DNA of 64,000 bases from Pseudoxanthomonas kalamensis DSM 18571 (GTDB lineage Bacteria; Pseudomonadota; Gammaproteobacteria; Xanthomonadales; Xanthomonadaceae): contig NZ_PDWQ01000001.1 in assembly GCF_010211745.1 (NCBI RefSeq), forward strand, positions 754,501-818,500, in the 5' to 3' direction. The notes under the pieces are model-generated. The model saw only the letters and a list, made by a program, of their open reading frames with translations, searched no databases and was not told the DNA's origin. The translations under genes were made by a program, and so were the position numbers. Positions within the stretch are counted from its first letter, which is position 1, and the number at the start of each line of letters is the position of its first letter. Positions 47,333-56,398 of this stretch are shown here, one piece after another.

Positions 47333-47758
47333 ATGGTATCCACCATCCGTTGCGACATCGTCAGTGCCGAGGCCGAGATCTTCCACGGCGAGGTCACCCT
47401 GGTCGTCGCCACCGGCGAAATCGGCGAGCTGGGCATCGTGCCCCGCCACGCGCCGCTGATCACCCGGCTGAAGCCGGGCAAGGTCGTGGTGACCCGCGAC
47501 AACGGCGAAGTTCTGGACTTTGCGATCAGCGGCGGCATCCTCGAGGTACAGCCGCAGGTGGTGACTGTGCTGGCCGATACCGCGGTGCGCGCCGACGCCA
47601 TCGACGAGGCCGCGGTGCGTGCAGCCAAGGAAGAGGCCGAGCGCGTGCTGGCGCAGAAGGATCCGAAGATGAGCATGGAAGAAGCGCAGCAGCAGCTGGC
47701 CATGAGCCTGGCCCAGCTGAGCGCGCTGGAGCGTCTGCGCAAGAACCTCAAGCACTGA
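47333..47758 (+). CDS. atpC: ATP synthase F1 subunit epsilon
   Basis: 141 residues. N-terminal beta sandwich ([36 protein letters not shown]) and a C-terminal two-helix hairpin that can inhibit ATP hydrolysis. Separated from atpD by a 104-base AG/CT-rich stretch with imperfect inverted repeats. Last gene of the operon; a terminator follows. Confidence 0.96.
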   Translation: MVSTIRCDIVSAEAEIFHGEVTLVVATGEIGELGIVPRHAPLITRLKPGKVVVTRDNGEVLDFAISGGILEVQPQVVTVLADTAVRADAIDEAAVRAAKEEAERVLAQKDPKMSMEEAQQQLAMSLAQLSALERLRKNLKH

Positions 47759-47790
47759 TCGGTCGGTCCCGGCCGATCCGCTGCAGCGCA

Positions 47791-47820
47791 AACGCCGGCC
47801 CTGTGCCGGCGTTGCGTTTT
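47791..47820 (+). terminator. atp operon terminator
   Basis: Stem AACGCCGGC / GCCGGCGTT with a five-base loop, followed by GCGTTTT. It lies 33 bases after the atpC stop. Confidence 0.85.
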
Positions 47821-47834
47821 CCGGCTGTCAGGAT

Positions 47835-48281
47835 TCAGCGATAGACCACATGCCGCCACAGGAAGAAGGCGGGCACCGCCAACGCGGCTTCCACCAGCGG
47901 CTTGGCCAGCCAGGCCAGCTGCAGCCCCATATGCTGGGCGACGCTGCTGACCAGCCAGGTGCTCAGTGCGGTCAGCGACAGCCAGATCAACACGAATTTC
48001 GTCAGTCGCCACCATCCCAGGCGGGCCTGGCCCTGGTGGGCGAAGGTATGCCGGCCATGCAGCCAGAAGCCCAGCAGGGCGCCGCTCACCCGCGCCAGCA
48101 GGTTGGCCGGCGGGGGCGGCATGCCCAGTGCAGTGGCGCCGACGAACACGCCCCAGTCGAGCAGTAGCTGCGCCGCGCCGACCAGCAGGAACAGCCGGCC
48201 TTGCCGCAGCAGGGTCATGCGAGGTGGTGTGAAGGGATCATCGATGCCGATCTTACGGTTGGCTGGCATAGAATTCGACAT
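47835..48281 (-). CDS. GtrA-like membrane protein
   Basis: 148 residues with four hydrophobic helices ([73 protein letters not shown]). The central FWLHGRHTF matches the N-rich/FxxxRxxVF loop of GtrA proteins, which flip undecaprenyl-linked sugars or cell-wall precursors. No glycosyltransferase is adjacent. GGAG five bases before ATG 48281 decides the longer start over ATG 48218. Divergent from glmU by 23 bases. Confidence 0.85.
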   Translation of the reverse strand: MSNSMPANRKIGIDDPFTPPRMTLLRQGRLFLLVGAAQLLLDWGVFVGATALGMPPPPANLLARVSGALLGFWLHGRHTFAHQGQARLGWWRLTKFVLIWLSLTALSTWLVSSVAQHMGLQLAWLAKPLVEAALAVPAFFLWRHVVYR

Positions 48282-48304
48282 CGATTCTCCGGGATGGACC
48301 CGAC

Positions 48305-49696
48305 ATGACCCAAGCCCTGCACGTTGTCATTCTTGCCGCCGGCGAGGGCAAGCGGATGAAATCCGCCCTGCCCAAGGTGCTGCAACCGGTTGCCGGGCAG
48401 CCGATGCTGGCGCATGTGATCGCCGCGGCGCGCGGCCTGCAGCCGCAGGCCATCCACGTGGTGCACGGCCACGGCGGCGCGCAGGTGCGGGAGGCGTTCG
48501 CCGGCCAGGACGACCCCGGATCAAGTCCGGTGCAGGCTCTGCAATGGGTCGAACAGGCGCAGCAACTGGGTACGGGCCATGCCGTGGCCCAAGCCATGCC
48601 GCAGATCCCCGATGGCAGCACCGTGCTGGTGCTGTACGGCGACGTGCCGCTGATCCGCAGCGAGACCCTGAAGCGGCTGCTGGATGCCGGCGGCCGGCTG
48701 TCGGTACTGGTTGCCGAGCCGGAAGATCCCACCGGCTATGGCCGCGTGCTGCGCGACCCGGAAGGCAAGGTAGCGGCGATCGTCGAACAGAAGGACGCCA
48801 GCGAAGAGCAGCGCCGGATCCGCACCATCAACACCGGGATCATCGCCGCCGAGGCGACCGCCTTGCGCGGCTGGCTGCAGCGCCTGTCCAACGACAACGC
48901 GCAGGGCGAATACTATCTGACCGACGTGTTCGCCTCGGCTGCCAGGGAATACACGCCGGCCGAAATGGTGCTGGTCGCCGACCCGATGGAAACCGAAGGC
49001 GCCAACGATCCCTGGCAGCTGGCGCAACTGGAGCGCGCATTCCAGCGCCGGCAGGCGCGGGCGCTGTGCCTGCAGGGTGCGCATCTGGCCGATCCGGCCC
49101 GTTTCGACCAGCGCGGCAACGTGCGCGTCGGTCGCGACGTGCGCATCGATGTCGATGTAGTGCTGGAAGGCGAGGTCGAACTGGCCGATGGCGTCAGCAT
49201 CGGTCCGTTCACCCGGCTCAAGGACGTGCGCCTGGGTCCGGGGACCGAAGTGCGCGCGCACTGCGACCTCGAAGGCGTGCAGACCGAAGGTGCGGCGATG
49301 ATCGGCCCGTATGCGCGGCTGCGTCCCGGCACGGTGCTGGCCGATGGCGTCCACATCGGCAACTTCGTCGAGACCAAGAACGCCCGGATGGGGATCGGCA
49401 GCAAGGCCAACCATCTGACCTATCTCGGCGATGCGGTCGTGGGCGGCAAGGTGAACATTGGTGCGGGGACCATCACGTGCAACTACGACGGCGTGAACAA
49501 GTCACGCACTACTATCGGCGATGGTGTGTTCGTCGGCTCCAATTCCTCGCTGGTCGCGCCGGTGACGCTGGGCGACGGCGCGACTATCGGTGCCGGTTCG
49601 GTGATCACCAAGGATGCGCCGGCCGGCAAGTTGACCGTCTCGCGTTCGCGTCAGGTCACTGTGGATGGCTGGCAGCGGCCGCAGAAGAAGTCCTGA
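48305..49696 (+). CDS. glmU: Bifunctional GlmU: GlcN-1-P acetyltransferase / GlcNAc-1-P uridyltransferase
   Basis: 463 residues. N-terminal uridyltransferase domain with [18 protein letters not shown] and LYGDVPLI (about 1-230), and a left-handed beta-helix C-terminal acetyltransferase with hexapeptide repeats and [26 protein letters not shown]. It makes UDP-GlcNAc for peptidoglycan and LPS. Its partner glmS is 10 kb downstream, beyond the ABC operon. Confidence 0.97.
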   Translation: MTQALHVVILAAGEGKRMKSALPKVLQPVAGQPMLAHVIAAARGLQPQAIHVVHGHGGAQVREAFAGQDDPGSSPVQALQWVEQAQQLGTGHAVAQAMPQIPDGSTVLVLYGDVPLIRSETLKRLLDAGGRLSVLVAEPEDPTGYGRVLRDPEGKVAAIVEQKDASEEQRRIRTINTGIIAAEATALRGWLQRLSNDNAQGEYYLTDVFASAAREYTPAEMVLVADPMETEGANDPWQLAQLERAFQRRQARALCLQGAHLADPARFDQRGNVRVGRDVRIDVDVVLEGEVELADGVSIGPFTRLKDVRLGPGTEVRAHCDLEGVQTEGAAMIGPYARLRPGTVLADGVHIGNFVETKNARMGIGSKANHLTYLGDAVVGGKVNIGAGTITCNYDGVNKSRTTIGDGVFVGSNSSLVAPVTLGDGATIGAGSVITKDAPAGKLTVSRSRQVTVDGWQRPQKKS

Positions 49697-49738
49697 CGGC
49701 ACGCGTCGACTGAATTCGTTCAGGACGGCGACGGCCGC

Positions 49739-51091
49739 TCAGCCGGACAGCGGCAACTGCAAGGCCACGCACAATCCACCGCCATCGCGGTTGTGCAGCG
49801 ACAGTCGTCCGCCATGTGCCTCGGCGATTTCGCGGGTCAGAGCCAGGCCCAGACCGGTGCCGTTGCGCTTGGTGGAGTAGAAGGGCACCAGCGCGTTTTG
49901 CAGCACGGCGTCGTTCATGCCGCTGCCGCGGTCCATCACTTCGATCCGCAGCCATTCCGGCAGGCGGGTCACGCGCAGACTGACTTCATTGTCGTCGCCG
50001 CCCGACTCGTGTGCGTTCTTCAGCAGGTTCAGCAGCGCCTGCTCGATCTGCGCCGGATCGATGCGGCAATCCACATCGCTGGTGTCGCCTTCCAGACGGA
50101 ATCCGACCTGTCGCTGCAGGCCGGCTAGAAAATCCTGCCAGTCCACCGTCTGCAGGTGCGGTTGCGGCAGCTTGGCGAAACGGGCATAGCCGCGGATGAA
50201 GCCTTCCAGATGGCGGGCGCGTTCCTCGATGGTGGAGAAGATCTCCTCCAGCCGTTCCTGCCGGCCGCGACGGACCATTTCCGCACCGGAGTGCGCCAGC
50301 GAGGCGACCGGCGCCAGCGAGTTGTTCAGTTCGTGGCTGATCACCCGGATGACCTTCTTCCAGGTCTGCACTTCCTGTCGTCGCAGTTCGCTGGTCAGCT
50401 GCCGCAGCAGCAGCAGTTCGTGGTGGCGGCCGTTGAGGCGGAAGTTGCGCCGGGCCAGGTGATAGACCTGTTCGTCTCCGGACTCGCCGGTGCCGGTCTC
50501 GCCGCTGCCCTCGCCGCCGACGGCGAACAGGCTATCGCCGCCGCGCGCCATCGCTTCGCGCATTTCCAGCGGCGCATGCGCCATCAGTTCGTCCAGCCGC
50601 TGCCCTTCCAGCTTCCAGCCGCCATGCAGCAGCTTGCGCGCGGCCAGGTTGGCGAACGCCACCCGCTGCACGCCATCGCCGCCGCTGCCGAGCAGAAGCA
50701 TTGCCACCGGGGTGTTCTGCACCATCGTGTCCAGCAGCAGTTCACGCTGCACCAGGGTCTGACGCTGCTCGCGCAGTACCTGGCCGAGCTCGGCATGCGA
50801 TTGCACCAGCTCGCCGAGATCGTCGTTGCTGCGCCAGTGCACGCCGAAGTTGTATTCGCCGTCGCGATAGGTGTTGATGCTGCCGGCCAGGGCGCGGAAC
50901 AGCGAGGCCAGCGGCAGCAGTGCGCGGCGTACGGTCCATGCGGCCAGCGGCAGGATCAGCATTGCGGACAGGATGGTGCTGAACCACGCATCGTCGAGCC
51001 AGCGTTGTAGCAGCAGGGGCAGGGCGATCGCCGCCAGCAGCAGCGGCGAGATCCACAACAGCAGACGACCGGCGAGCGAGCGGCGCTTCAT
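49739..51091 (-). CDS. Sensor histidine kinase, NtrY-like
   Basis: 450 residues. Two N-terminal membrane helices (about 10-28 and 39-57) with a very short periplasmic loop, a HAMP-like linker, a PAS-like region (120-230) with an acidic Gly/Glu-rich insertion (191-207), then a DHp helix with phospho-acceptor His253 in VISHELNNSLAP, and an ATPase domain with N box NLLKNAHESG and G boxes DRGSGMN and GTGLGLALTREIAEAHGG. The near absence of a periplasmic domain suggests membrane or cytoplasmic sensing. Its ATG overlaps the stop of the response-regulator gene (ATGA). Last gene of the ABC operon. Confidence 0.92.
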   Translation of the reverse strand: MKRRSLAGRLLLWISPLLLAAIALPLLLQRWLDDAWFSTILSAMLILPLAAWTVRRALLPLASLFRALAGSINTYRDGEYNFGVHWRSNDDLGELVQSHAELGQVLREQRQTLVQRELLLDTMVQNTPVAMLLLGSGGDGVQRVAFANLAARKLLHGGWKLEGQRLDELMAHAPLEMREAMARGGDSLFAVGGEGSGETGTGESGDEQVYHLARRNFRLNGRHHELLLLRQLTSELRRQEVQTWKKVIRVISHELNNSLAPVASLAHSGAEMVRRGRQERLEEIFSTIEERARHLEGFIRGYARFAKLPQPHLQTVDWQDFLAGLQRQVGFRLEGDTSDVDCRIDPAQIEQALLNLLKNAHESGGDDNEVSLRVTRLPEWLRIEVMDRGSGMNDAVLQNALVPFYSTKRNGTGLGLALTREIAEAHGGRLSLHNRDGGGLCVALQLPLSG

Positions 51092-52428
51092 TCCCGCGGC
51101 AGCTGGTAGCGATCCATGCGCCGGTACAGCGCTTGCCGGCTCAGGCCCAGTTCCGCAGCCGCCTGGGCGATCACGCCGCCAGCGCGCGCCAGCGCGGCTT
51201 CGACGGCCTCGCGGTCGGGTTCTTCGGCGCTCGTCGTCTTCTGCACCGGTGCGGATTTCGGCAGGTTGAGGTCGCTTGCCTCGATGCGTTCGCCGGCAGT
51301 CAGCAAGCCGGCGCGCTGGATGACATTGCGGAGTTCGCGCACGTTGCCCGGCCAGGGGTGGCGCAACAGCGCGGCGCGTGCGCTTTCGCCGATCCGCTTT
51401 TCCGGCGGGCAGAACAGTTCGGCCAGCGGCAGGATGTCGCCCGGTCGCTCGGCCAGCGGCGGCAGGTTCAGTTCGATCGCGTTGAGGCGGTAGTAGAGGT
51501 CCTCGCGGAACGTGCCTTCGCGGATCATCGCCGGCAGATCGGCATTGGTGGCGCTGATCACCCGCACATCCACCTGGCGTTCGCGATTGGAGCCCAGCCG
51601 TTCGAAACGGCCGGTTTCCAGCACCCGCAACAGTTTCATCTGCCCGGCCAGCGGCAGGTTGCCGATCTCGTCGAGGAATAGGGTGCCGCCGTCGGAGGCT
51701 TCGAACTTGCCTTCGCGGGCCTTGTTGGCGCCGGTGTAGGCGCCGGCGTCGGCACCGAACAGTTCGGCTTCGATCAGCTCGCCGGGCAGCGCACCGCAGT
51801 TGAGGGTCACGAACGGACCATTGCGTACCGCCGAATTGGCCTGGATGATTTCCGCGATCTTCTCCTTGCCGGCGCCGTTCGGTCCGGTGATCAGCACCGG
51901 CAGGTCCGAGCGCGCCACCTGGCAGGCCAGCGCGATCACCCGCTCGCTGGCCGGGTCGGAAAAGACCACCCCACGCAGGTCGTACTTCTGCTCCAGCTGC
52001 TGCCGGCTGCGGCGTTCGTGACTGCGGCGGCGGTCGAGCTCGTGCCGGGTTTCCGACAATTCCAGCAGGTTGTTGACCGTGGTCAGCAGCTTGCCGTCGT
52101 CCCAGGGCTTGGCCATATAGTCGGCGGCGCCGGCGCGGATCAGTTCGACCGCGCTGCTCAGATGCGTCCATGCGGTCAGCAGGATCACCGGCAGGTCGGG
52201 GTGGCGCTCGCGGATGGCGGCGAACAGCGCCTCGCCTTCGGCGCCGGAGGTGGTGTCGGCGCTGAAGTTCATGTCCTGGATGACCAGGTCGATCGATTCG
52301 GATTCCAGCAACGCCAACCCCGCTTCCGGCGATTCGGCATGCACGGAAGCGATGTCGTGCAGCGAGAACAGCACTTCCAGCGCGGTGGCGACCGAGGGGT
52401 TGTCGTCGATGATCAGGACGGTGGGCAT
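51088..52428 (-). CDS. Sigma-54-dependent response regulator (NtrC family)
   Basis: 446 residues. Receiver domain with acidic pair Asp8/Asp9, phospho-acceptor Asp52 and Lys107; AAA+ domain with Walker A GPNGAGKE (182-189, a variant of GESGTGKE), the sigma-54-contacting GAYTGA loop (229-234, Phe to Tyr) and Walker B TLFLDEIG; Fis-type helix-turn-helix at the C-terminus (AQAAAELGLSRQALYRRMD). It is expected to activate sigma-54 RNA polymerase, most likely at the operon's own promoter (see 59840-59854). Co-expressed with its kinase. Confidence 0.95.
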   Translation of the reverse strand: MPTVLIIDDNPSVATALEVLFSLHDIASVHAESPEAGLALLESESIDLVIQDMNFSADTTSGAEGEALFAAIRERHPDLPVILLTAWTHLSSAVELIRAGAADYMAKPWDDGKLLTTVNNLLELSETRHELDRRRSHERRSRQQLEQKYDLRGVVFSDPASERVIALACQVARSDLPVLITGPNGAGKEKIAEIIQANSAVRNGPFVTLNCGALPGELIEAELFGADAGAYTGANKAREGKFEASDGGTLFLDEIGNLPLAGQMKLLRVLETGRFERLGSNRERQVDVRVISATNADLPAMIREGTFREDLYYRLNAIELNLPPLAERPGDILPLAELFCPPEKRIGESARAALLRHPWPGNVRELRNVIQRAGLLTAGERIEASDLNLPKSAPVQKTTSAEEPDREAVEAALARAGGVIAQAAAELGLSRQALYRRMDRYQLPRE

Positions 52429-52509
52429 GGCAAGTGCAAGTATGCGGACGGTTCTATCCTAACGGCTTGAACGTTGGCCGGCGGGGTGACAGTCCGGGCA
52501 ACGCATCGA

Positions 52510-53745
52510 TCACACGCTGCGGGTGGCGGTGGCCGGCGGCACGTCGGCGGCGCGGCGTGCAGGCCAGTACACCGCGATCTGCCCCAGCAGCCACAGCGCC
52601 AATGCGCCGGCTGGCAGGTAGAGCAGCGGCAGCCGTTCCAGCTCGTATTTGCTCATCAGCAATTGGTTGATGCCGTAGGCGGCCAGCATGCCGATGACGA
52701 TGCCGAGCGTAGCCAGCAGGAAATTTTCGGTCTGGAAATATCGCAGGATCTGCCCCTTGGTCGCACCGAGCGCGCGGCGCACGCCGATCTGCTTGGTGCG
52801 CTGCTGTACCCAGAAACTGGCCAGGCCGATGATGCCGAGCGCGGTGATCACCAGCAGGGCGGCGATGACGATGCCGAGCAGCCAGACCATCGAACGCGAT
52901 TGCTGGTGGTACTCCTGGCGCAGTTCCTGCATGGTCTTGCTGTTTTCCTCCAGAATGATCCGGTTCGGGTCATTGCTGCGCAGGATATCCTTGGCGGCTT
53001 TCATGACCTCGTCACGGCGACCCGGATCGGTGCGTAACAGGTAGTTTCCACCCATGCTGTAAGGAACGCGGATTGGAAACACCATGCTGAATTCGCGGGC
53101 CGCCGGACCGCCCTGCATGCTGGGCCGGATCAGGTGTTCGACTACGCCGACTACACGGGTCGGTTTATCGCCCCCCCAGCTATAGAAGGTCTTGCCGATG
53201 GCGCTTTCGCCGGGGAAAAGCTTGTCGGCCATCTTCTGGGTGATGATGGCAACGGGAATGCCGCCTTCGTAGTCGGGGGTGGAACCCACGGACCATTCGA
53301 TGTATTCGTCGGGCTCGAAGTTGCGGCCCTGAACCAGGCGTAATCCCAACGTGTCGATGAACTGGTCCTCGGCAAGATATACGGTAGCGTTTAGAGTGGA
53401 GCGCTCCTGATCTTTGCTCAGGTTCACGCCGGAATTCCAAGACGAATTCACGAACGGCACCTGGTTCAGCACGGTGGCGGCCTTGACCCCGGGAATGGCA
53501 CGCAGCGCGGCCAGATCGGTCCGGGTCATGGCCTCGTCGTTCTCGTTGGTGCCGATGCCGGTCAGCTGCACGCGGACCAGTTCGTCCTCGGCCAGGCCGC
53601 TGACTTCGTTGATCTGGTTCAGGCGTCCGCTGATCAGGAACAGCGCGTTGCAGATGATGGCGCAGGTCAGGGCGATTTCCAGCACGATCAGGGCGGCTGC
53701 GGTCTTGTGCCGGCGCAGGGTGCTGAGAATGGGGCGGATTTCCAT
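52510..53745 (-). CDS. ABC transporter permease, FtsX/MacB-like (type B, copy 2)
   Basis: 411 residues. One N-terminal membrane helix, a large periplasmic MacB-like domain (about 45-275) and three C-terminal helices starting LLGIVIAALLVITALGIIGLASFWV with the FtsX signature RTKQIGVRRALGATKGQI. It pairs with the copy at 55118: both open MEIRPIL.LRRHK.AAALI and end PPA.ATRS. It lacks its own ATPase domain. Downstream neighbour of the second type-A permease; the final pair before the two-component genes. Confidence 0.92.
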   Translation of the reverse strand: MEIRPILSTLRRHKTAAALIVLEIALTCAIICNALFLISGRLNQINEVSGLAEDELVRVQLTGIGTNENDEAMTRTDLAALRAIPGVKAATVLNQVPFVNSSWNSGVNLSKDQERSTLNATVYLAEDQFIDTLGLRLVQGRNFEPDEYIEWSVGSTPDYEGGIPVAIITQKMADKLFPGESAIGKTFYSWGGDKPTRVVGVVEHLIRPSMQGGPAAREFSMVFPIRVPYSMGGNYLLRTDPGRRDEVMKAAKDILRSNDPNRIILEENSKTMQELRQEYHQQSRSMVWLLGIVIAALLVITALGIIGLASFWVQQRTKQIGVRRALGATKGQILRYFQTENFLLATLGIVIGMLAAYGINQLLMSKYELERLPLLYLPAGALALWLLGQIAVYWPARRAADVPPATATRSV

Positions 53746-53797
53746 GGAAGTGTCCTCGATGATCGGGGCGTTCTCCCCGCGAACGGGGAGAGCGGCA

Positions 53798-55102
53798 TCA
53801 CTGCGATTTCAGTTGCACGGCCGGGGTGATCTGCATTGCCCGCCATGCCGGCAGTACGCCGGCAAGCAGGCTGGCGACCACGGTCACGGCGAAGGTGGCC
53901 AGCAGCATCCACGGATCGAGGTGAGCCAGATCGGCATAATCGACGGGTTGCTGGCGGACCGCCCACAAGCCCAGCAGTGCCAGGCCCAGACCGAGCACGC
54001 CGCCGGCCAGACCGACCGCGCCGGCTTCGACCAGGAACTGCTTGAACACCTCCGTGCGGGTTGCGCCCAACGCGCGACGCACGCCGATCTCGCCGCTGCG
54101 GCGCAGGAACTTGGCCAGCAGCAGGCCGACGGTGTTGAGCAGGCAGACGGCCAGGAAGGCGAATGCCAGCCACATCTGCATGACCACATCGCTTGGCACG
54201 ATGCGGTTGAAATCCAGCCATTCCATCAGGTTGCGCAGACGGATGTTGTTCGGCCGCTCGAAGCGCCCCGCCGCGCGTTGCTGGTCCGAATAGTTGGACA
54301 GGTATTGGCGATAGGCCTCGGCCTTGTCCGGCGAATCCAGCTGCACCCAGTACTGGATCCAGACGCATGGTGCATTCACGTCGGTTTCGTCGCCGCTGCT
54401 GTCTCCCCAGCAGTCCATGCTGCCGGAACGGTCCATCTTCAGATCGCGGGAAGTCGAGAACGGCACGAATACGTCCTCCCCGTCGCCGTAACCGCGATTG
54501 GCGAACATGTCGTAGAAGCGTGGGGTCGGACGCCAATCGTCGAGCACACCGACAATGGTGAGATCCGACTTGTCGACATGAATCGTCTTGCCGACACTGT
54601 TTGCGCCACCAAACAGCTTTTCGTTCAGGGATTTGGTGATTACGACCACGCGCGCGTGAGCGTCGTCTTCCTGGCTGCCCCAGCCGTTACCGTGCAGGAA
54701 CGGCATGTCGAACATCGTGAACATGTCCGTCGATGTATAGCGCGAGTCGACCCGGAACGGGGCCAGATCGGAGTTCTGCGGCGTGATCGACACACTGCCG
54801 CCGGTCATCATCGCCTGGCGGTCGCCTTTCTTTTCGCGCAACAGGGTTTCCGCATCGAAGCGGGTGAGCTGGATGGGCGGTTCTTCGCCTTCCTGGTAGC
54901 CGCGAAGCGCCTGCGGGTCCAACTGCGGATGGAACAGCGCATGACTGCGGCCGGGAATCGGATCGCCGGAAAGCACGTAGAACACGGTCAGCGTGGTCAT
55001 GCTGGCACCGATACCCAGAGCGATGGCCAGCACCATCAACGCGGTCAGGACCTTGTTACGCCTGAAGCTGCGCAGGGCCAGGTTGAAGTAGTAGGCAAGC
55101 AT
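53798..55102 (-). CDS. ABC transporter permease, FtsX/MacB-like (type A, copy 2)
   Basis: 434 residues, opening MLAYYFNLALRSFRRNKVLTALMVLAIALGIGAS, then a periplasmic domain and a C-terminal three-helix block with RRSGEIGVRRALGATRTEVFKQFLVEA. Paralogue of the gene at 56399, with long identical stretches at both ends. Together with a type-B permease it should form the heterodimeric membrane part of a MacB-like transporter. Confidence 0.92.
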   Translation of the reverse strand: MLAYYFNLALRSFRRNKVLTALMVLAIALGIGASMTTLTVFYVLSGDPIPGRSHALFHPQLDPQALRGYQEGEEPPIQLTRFDAETLLREKKGDRQAMMTGGSVSITPQNSDLAPFRVDSRYTSTDMFTMFDMPFLHGNGWGSQEDDAHARVVVITKSLNEKLFGGANSVGKTIHVDKSDLTIVGVLDDWRPTPRFYDMFANRGYGDGEDVFVPFSTSRDLKMDRSGSMDCWGDSSGDETDVNAPCVWIQYWVQLDSPDKAEAYRQYLSNYSDQQRAAGRFERPNNIRLRNLMEWLDFNRIVPSDVVMQMWLAFAFLAVCLLNTVGLLLAKFLRRSGEIGVRRALGATRTEVFKQFLVEAGAVGLAGGVLGLGLALLGLWAVRQQPVDYADLAHLDPWMLLATFAVTVVASLLAGVLPAWRAMQITPAVQLKSQ

Positions 55103-55117
55103 GGTCTCCTCCGAAGA

Positions 55118-56347
55118 TCAGGCGCTGCGGGTGGCGATGGCCGGCGGAACGCTGGCGGCCTTGCGCGCAGGGCCCAGCACGGCCAGTTGTCCCAGCACCC
55201 ATAACAGAACGGCACCGACAGGCAGGTAGAACCATGGCAGGCGCGTTAGTTCGTACCTGCTCATTAGCAATTGGTTGATGGCGAAGGCCAGTAGCATGCC
55301 CAGCACGATGCCACAACTGGTGAGGATGAAATTCTCGCTCTGGAAGTAGCTGAGGATCTGGCCCTTGGTGGCGCCCAGCGCGCGGCGCACGCCAATCTGC
55401 TTGGTGCGTTGCTGCACCCAGAAACTCGCCAGACCGGCGATGCCTAGTGCCGTCACCGCCAGCAGGGTGATGCTCACCGCAATCAGCAGCCAGACCACGG
55501 CGCGGTCGCGGCTGTAAAAATCGTGGCGCATGTCGGTAATGGTTCTCTGGTCGTTGAAGATGCGGTTGGCATCCACTTTGTTTAATGCGGCGATGGCGGC
55601 TTTCATCACTTCGTCGCGGCGTTCAGGAGTGGTGCGAAGCGCAAAGCTTCCATTGGAAACGCGTCCTGGAAGAATGATGGAGTCGTAATCCTCGTTGCTG
55701 CCACCAACTGAGGCACGGCTGTTGCCGGGGCCGACCAGATCATTGACGACGCCAACGATGCGGATGGGGTTCTCTCCCCAGACATAGACAGTCTTGCCGA
55801 GTGCGCTTTCACCGTGGAAAAGGTGCTGTGCCAGCGTGCGTGTCACCAGCGCCGCGCCGAAGACGGTGGTAGAGCCGGGTTTCTCCATTTCGCTCAGGTC
55901 AACGTATTCTTCCGGAGTGAAGGTGCGGCCCTCCAGTATCGTCAGACCGAAGGTCGGCAGCATGCCGCCATCATCCATATAGGTGTAGGCACTTAGGTTC
56001 GGCTCGGGCTGTTCCTTGGCCAGATTCACGCCGCTCATCCATGTATTCTCGCCGTAGGGAATCATGTTGAAGCTGGAAACGGCCTTGACGCCGGGCACGG
56101 CGGATAGCGCGGCGATGTCTTCGCGCCGTCCCGCGTCAATGTTGCGGTCGGGATTCAGGGTGGCGACTTCGATGTCCACCAATTCATCCTCGGCGATGCC
56201 ACTTTCACGCTGCATGTGCTGTATGCGGCTTCCAATCACGAATGTTGCATTGCAGACAATGGCGCAGGCCAGCGCGATTTCAACAATGATGAGTGCGGCG
56301 GCTAGTTTGTGCCTGCGTAGTGAAGAAAGGATAGGGCGGATTTCCAT
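55118..56347 (-). CDS. ABC transporter permease, FtsX/MacB-like (type B, copy 1)
   Basis: 409 residues, same architecture as the gene at 52510: N-terminal helix, periplasmic domain, three C-terminal helices with RTKQIGVRRALGATKGQILSYF. The N- and C-terminal thirds are near-identical to its paralogue, and the periplasmic domains have diverged, suggesting different cargo. GGAG-like signals precede the ATG. 15 bases separate its stop from the next permease start. Confidence 0.92.
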   Translation of the reverse strand: MEIRPILSSLRRHKLAAALIIVEIALACAIVCNATFVIGSRIQHMQRESGIAEDELVDIEVATLNPDRNIDAGRREDIAALSAVPGVKAVSSFNMIPYGENTWMSGVNLAKEQPEPNLSAYTYMDDGGMLPTFGLTILEGRTFTPEEYVDLSEMEKPGSTTVFGAALVTRTLAQHLFHGESALGKTVYVWGENPIRIVGVVNDLVGPGNSRASVGGSNEDYDSIILPGRVSNGSFALRTTPERRDEVMKAAIAALNKVDANRIFNDQRTITDMRHDFYSRDRAVVWLLIAVSITLLAVTALGIAGLASFWVQQRTKQIGVRRALGATKGQILSYFQSENFILTSCGIVLGMLLAFAINQLLMSRYELTRLPWFYLPVGAVLLWVLGQLAVLGPARKAASVPPAIATRSA

Positions 56348-56398
56348 GGCGTTCTCTGTAAGCTCATTCCTCTTGCAGGGGAAAGAGTTGAAATGGGG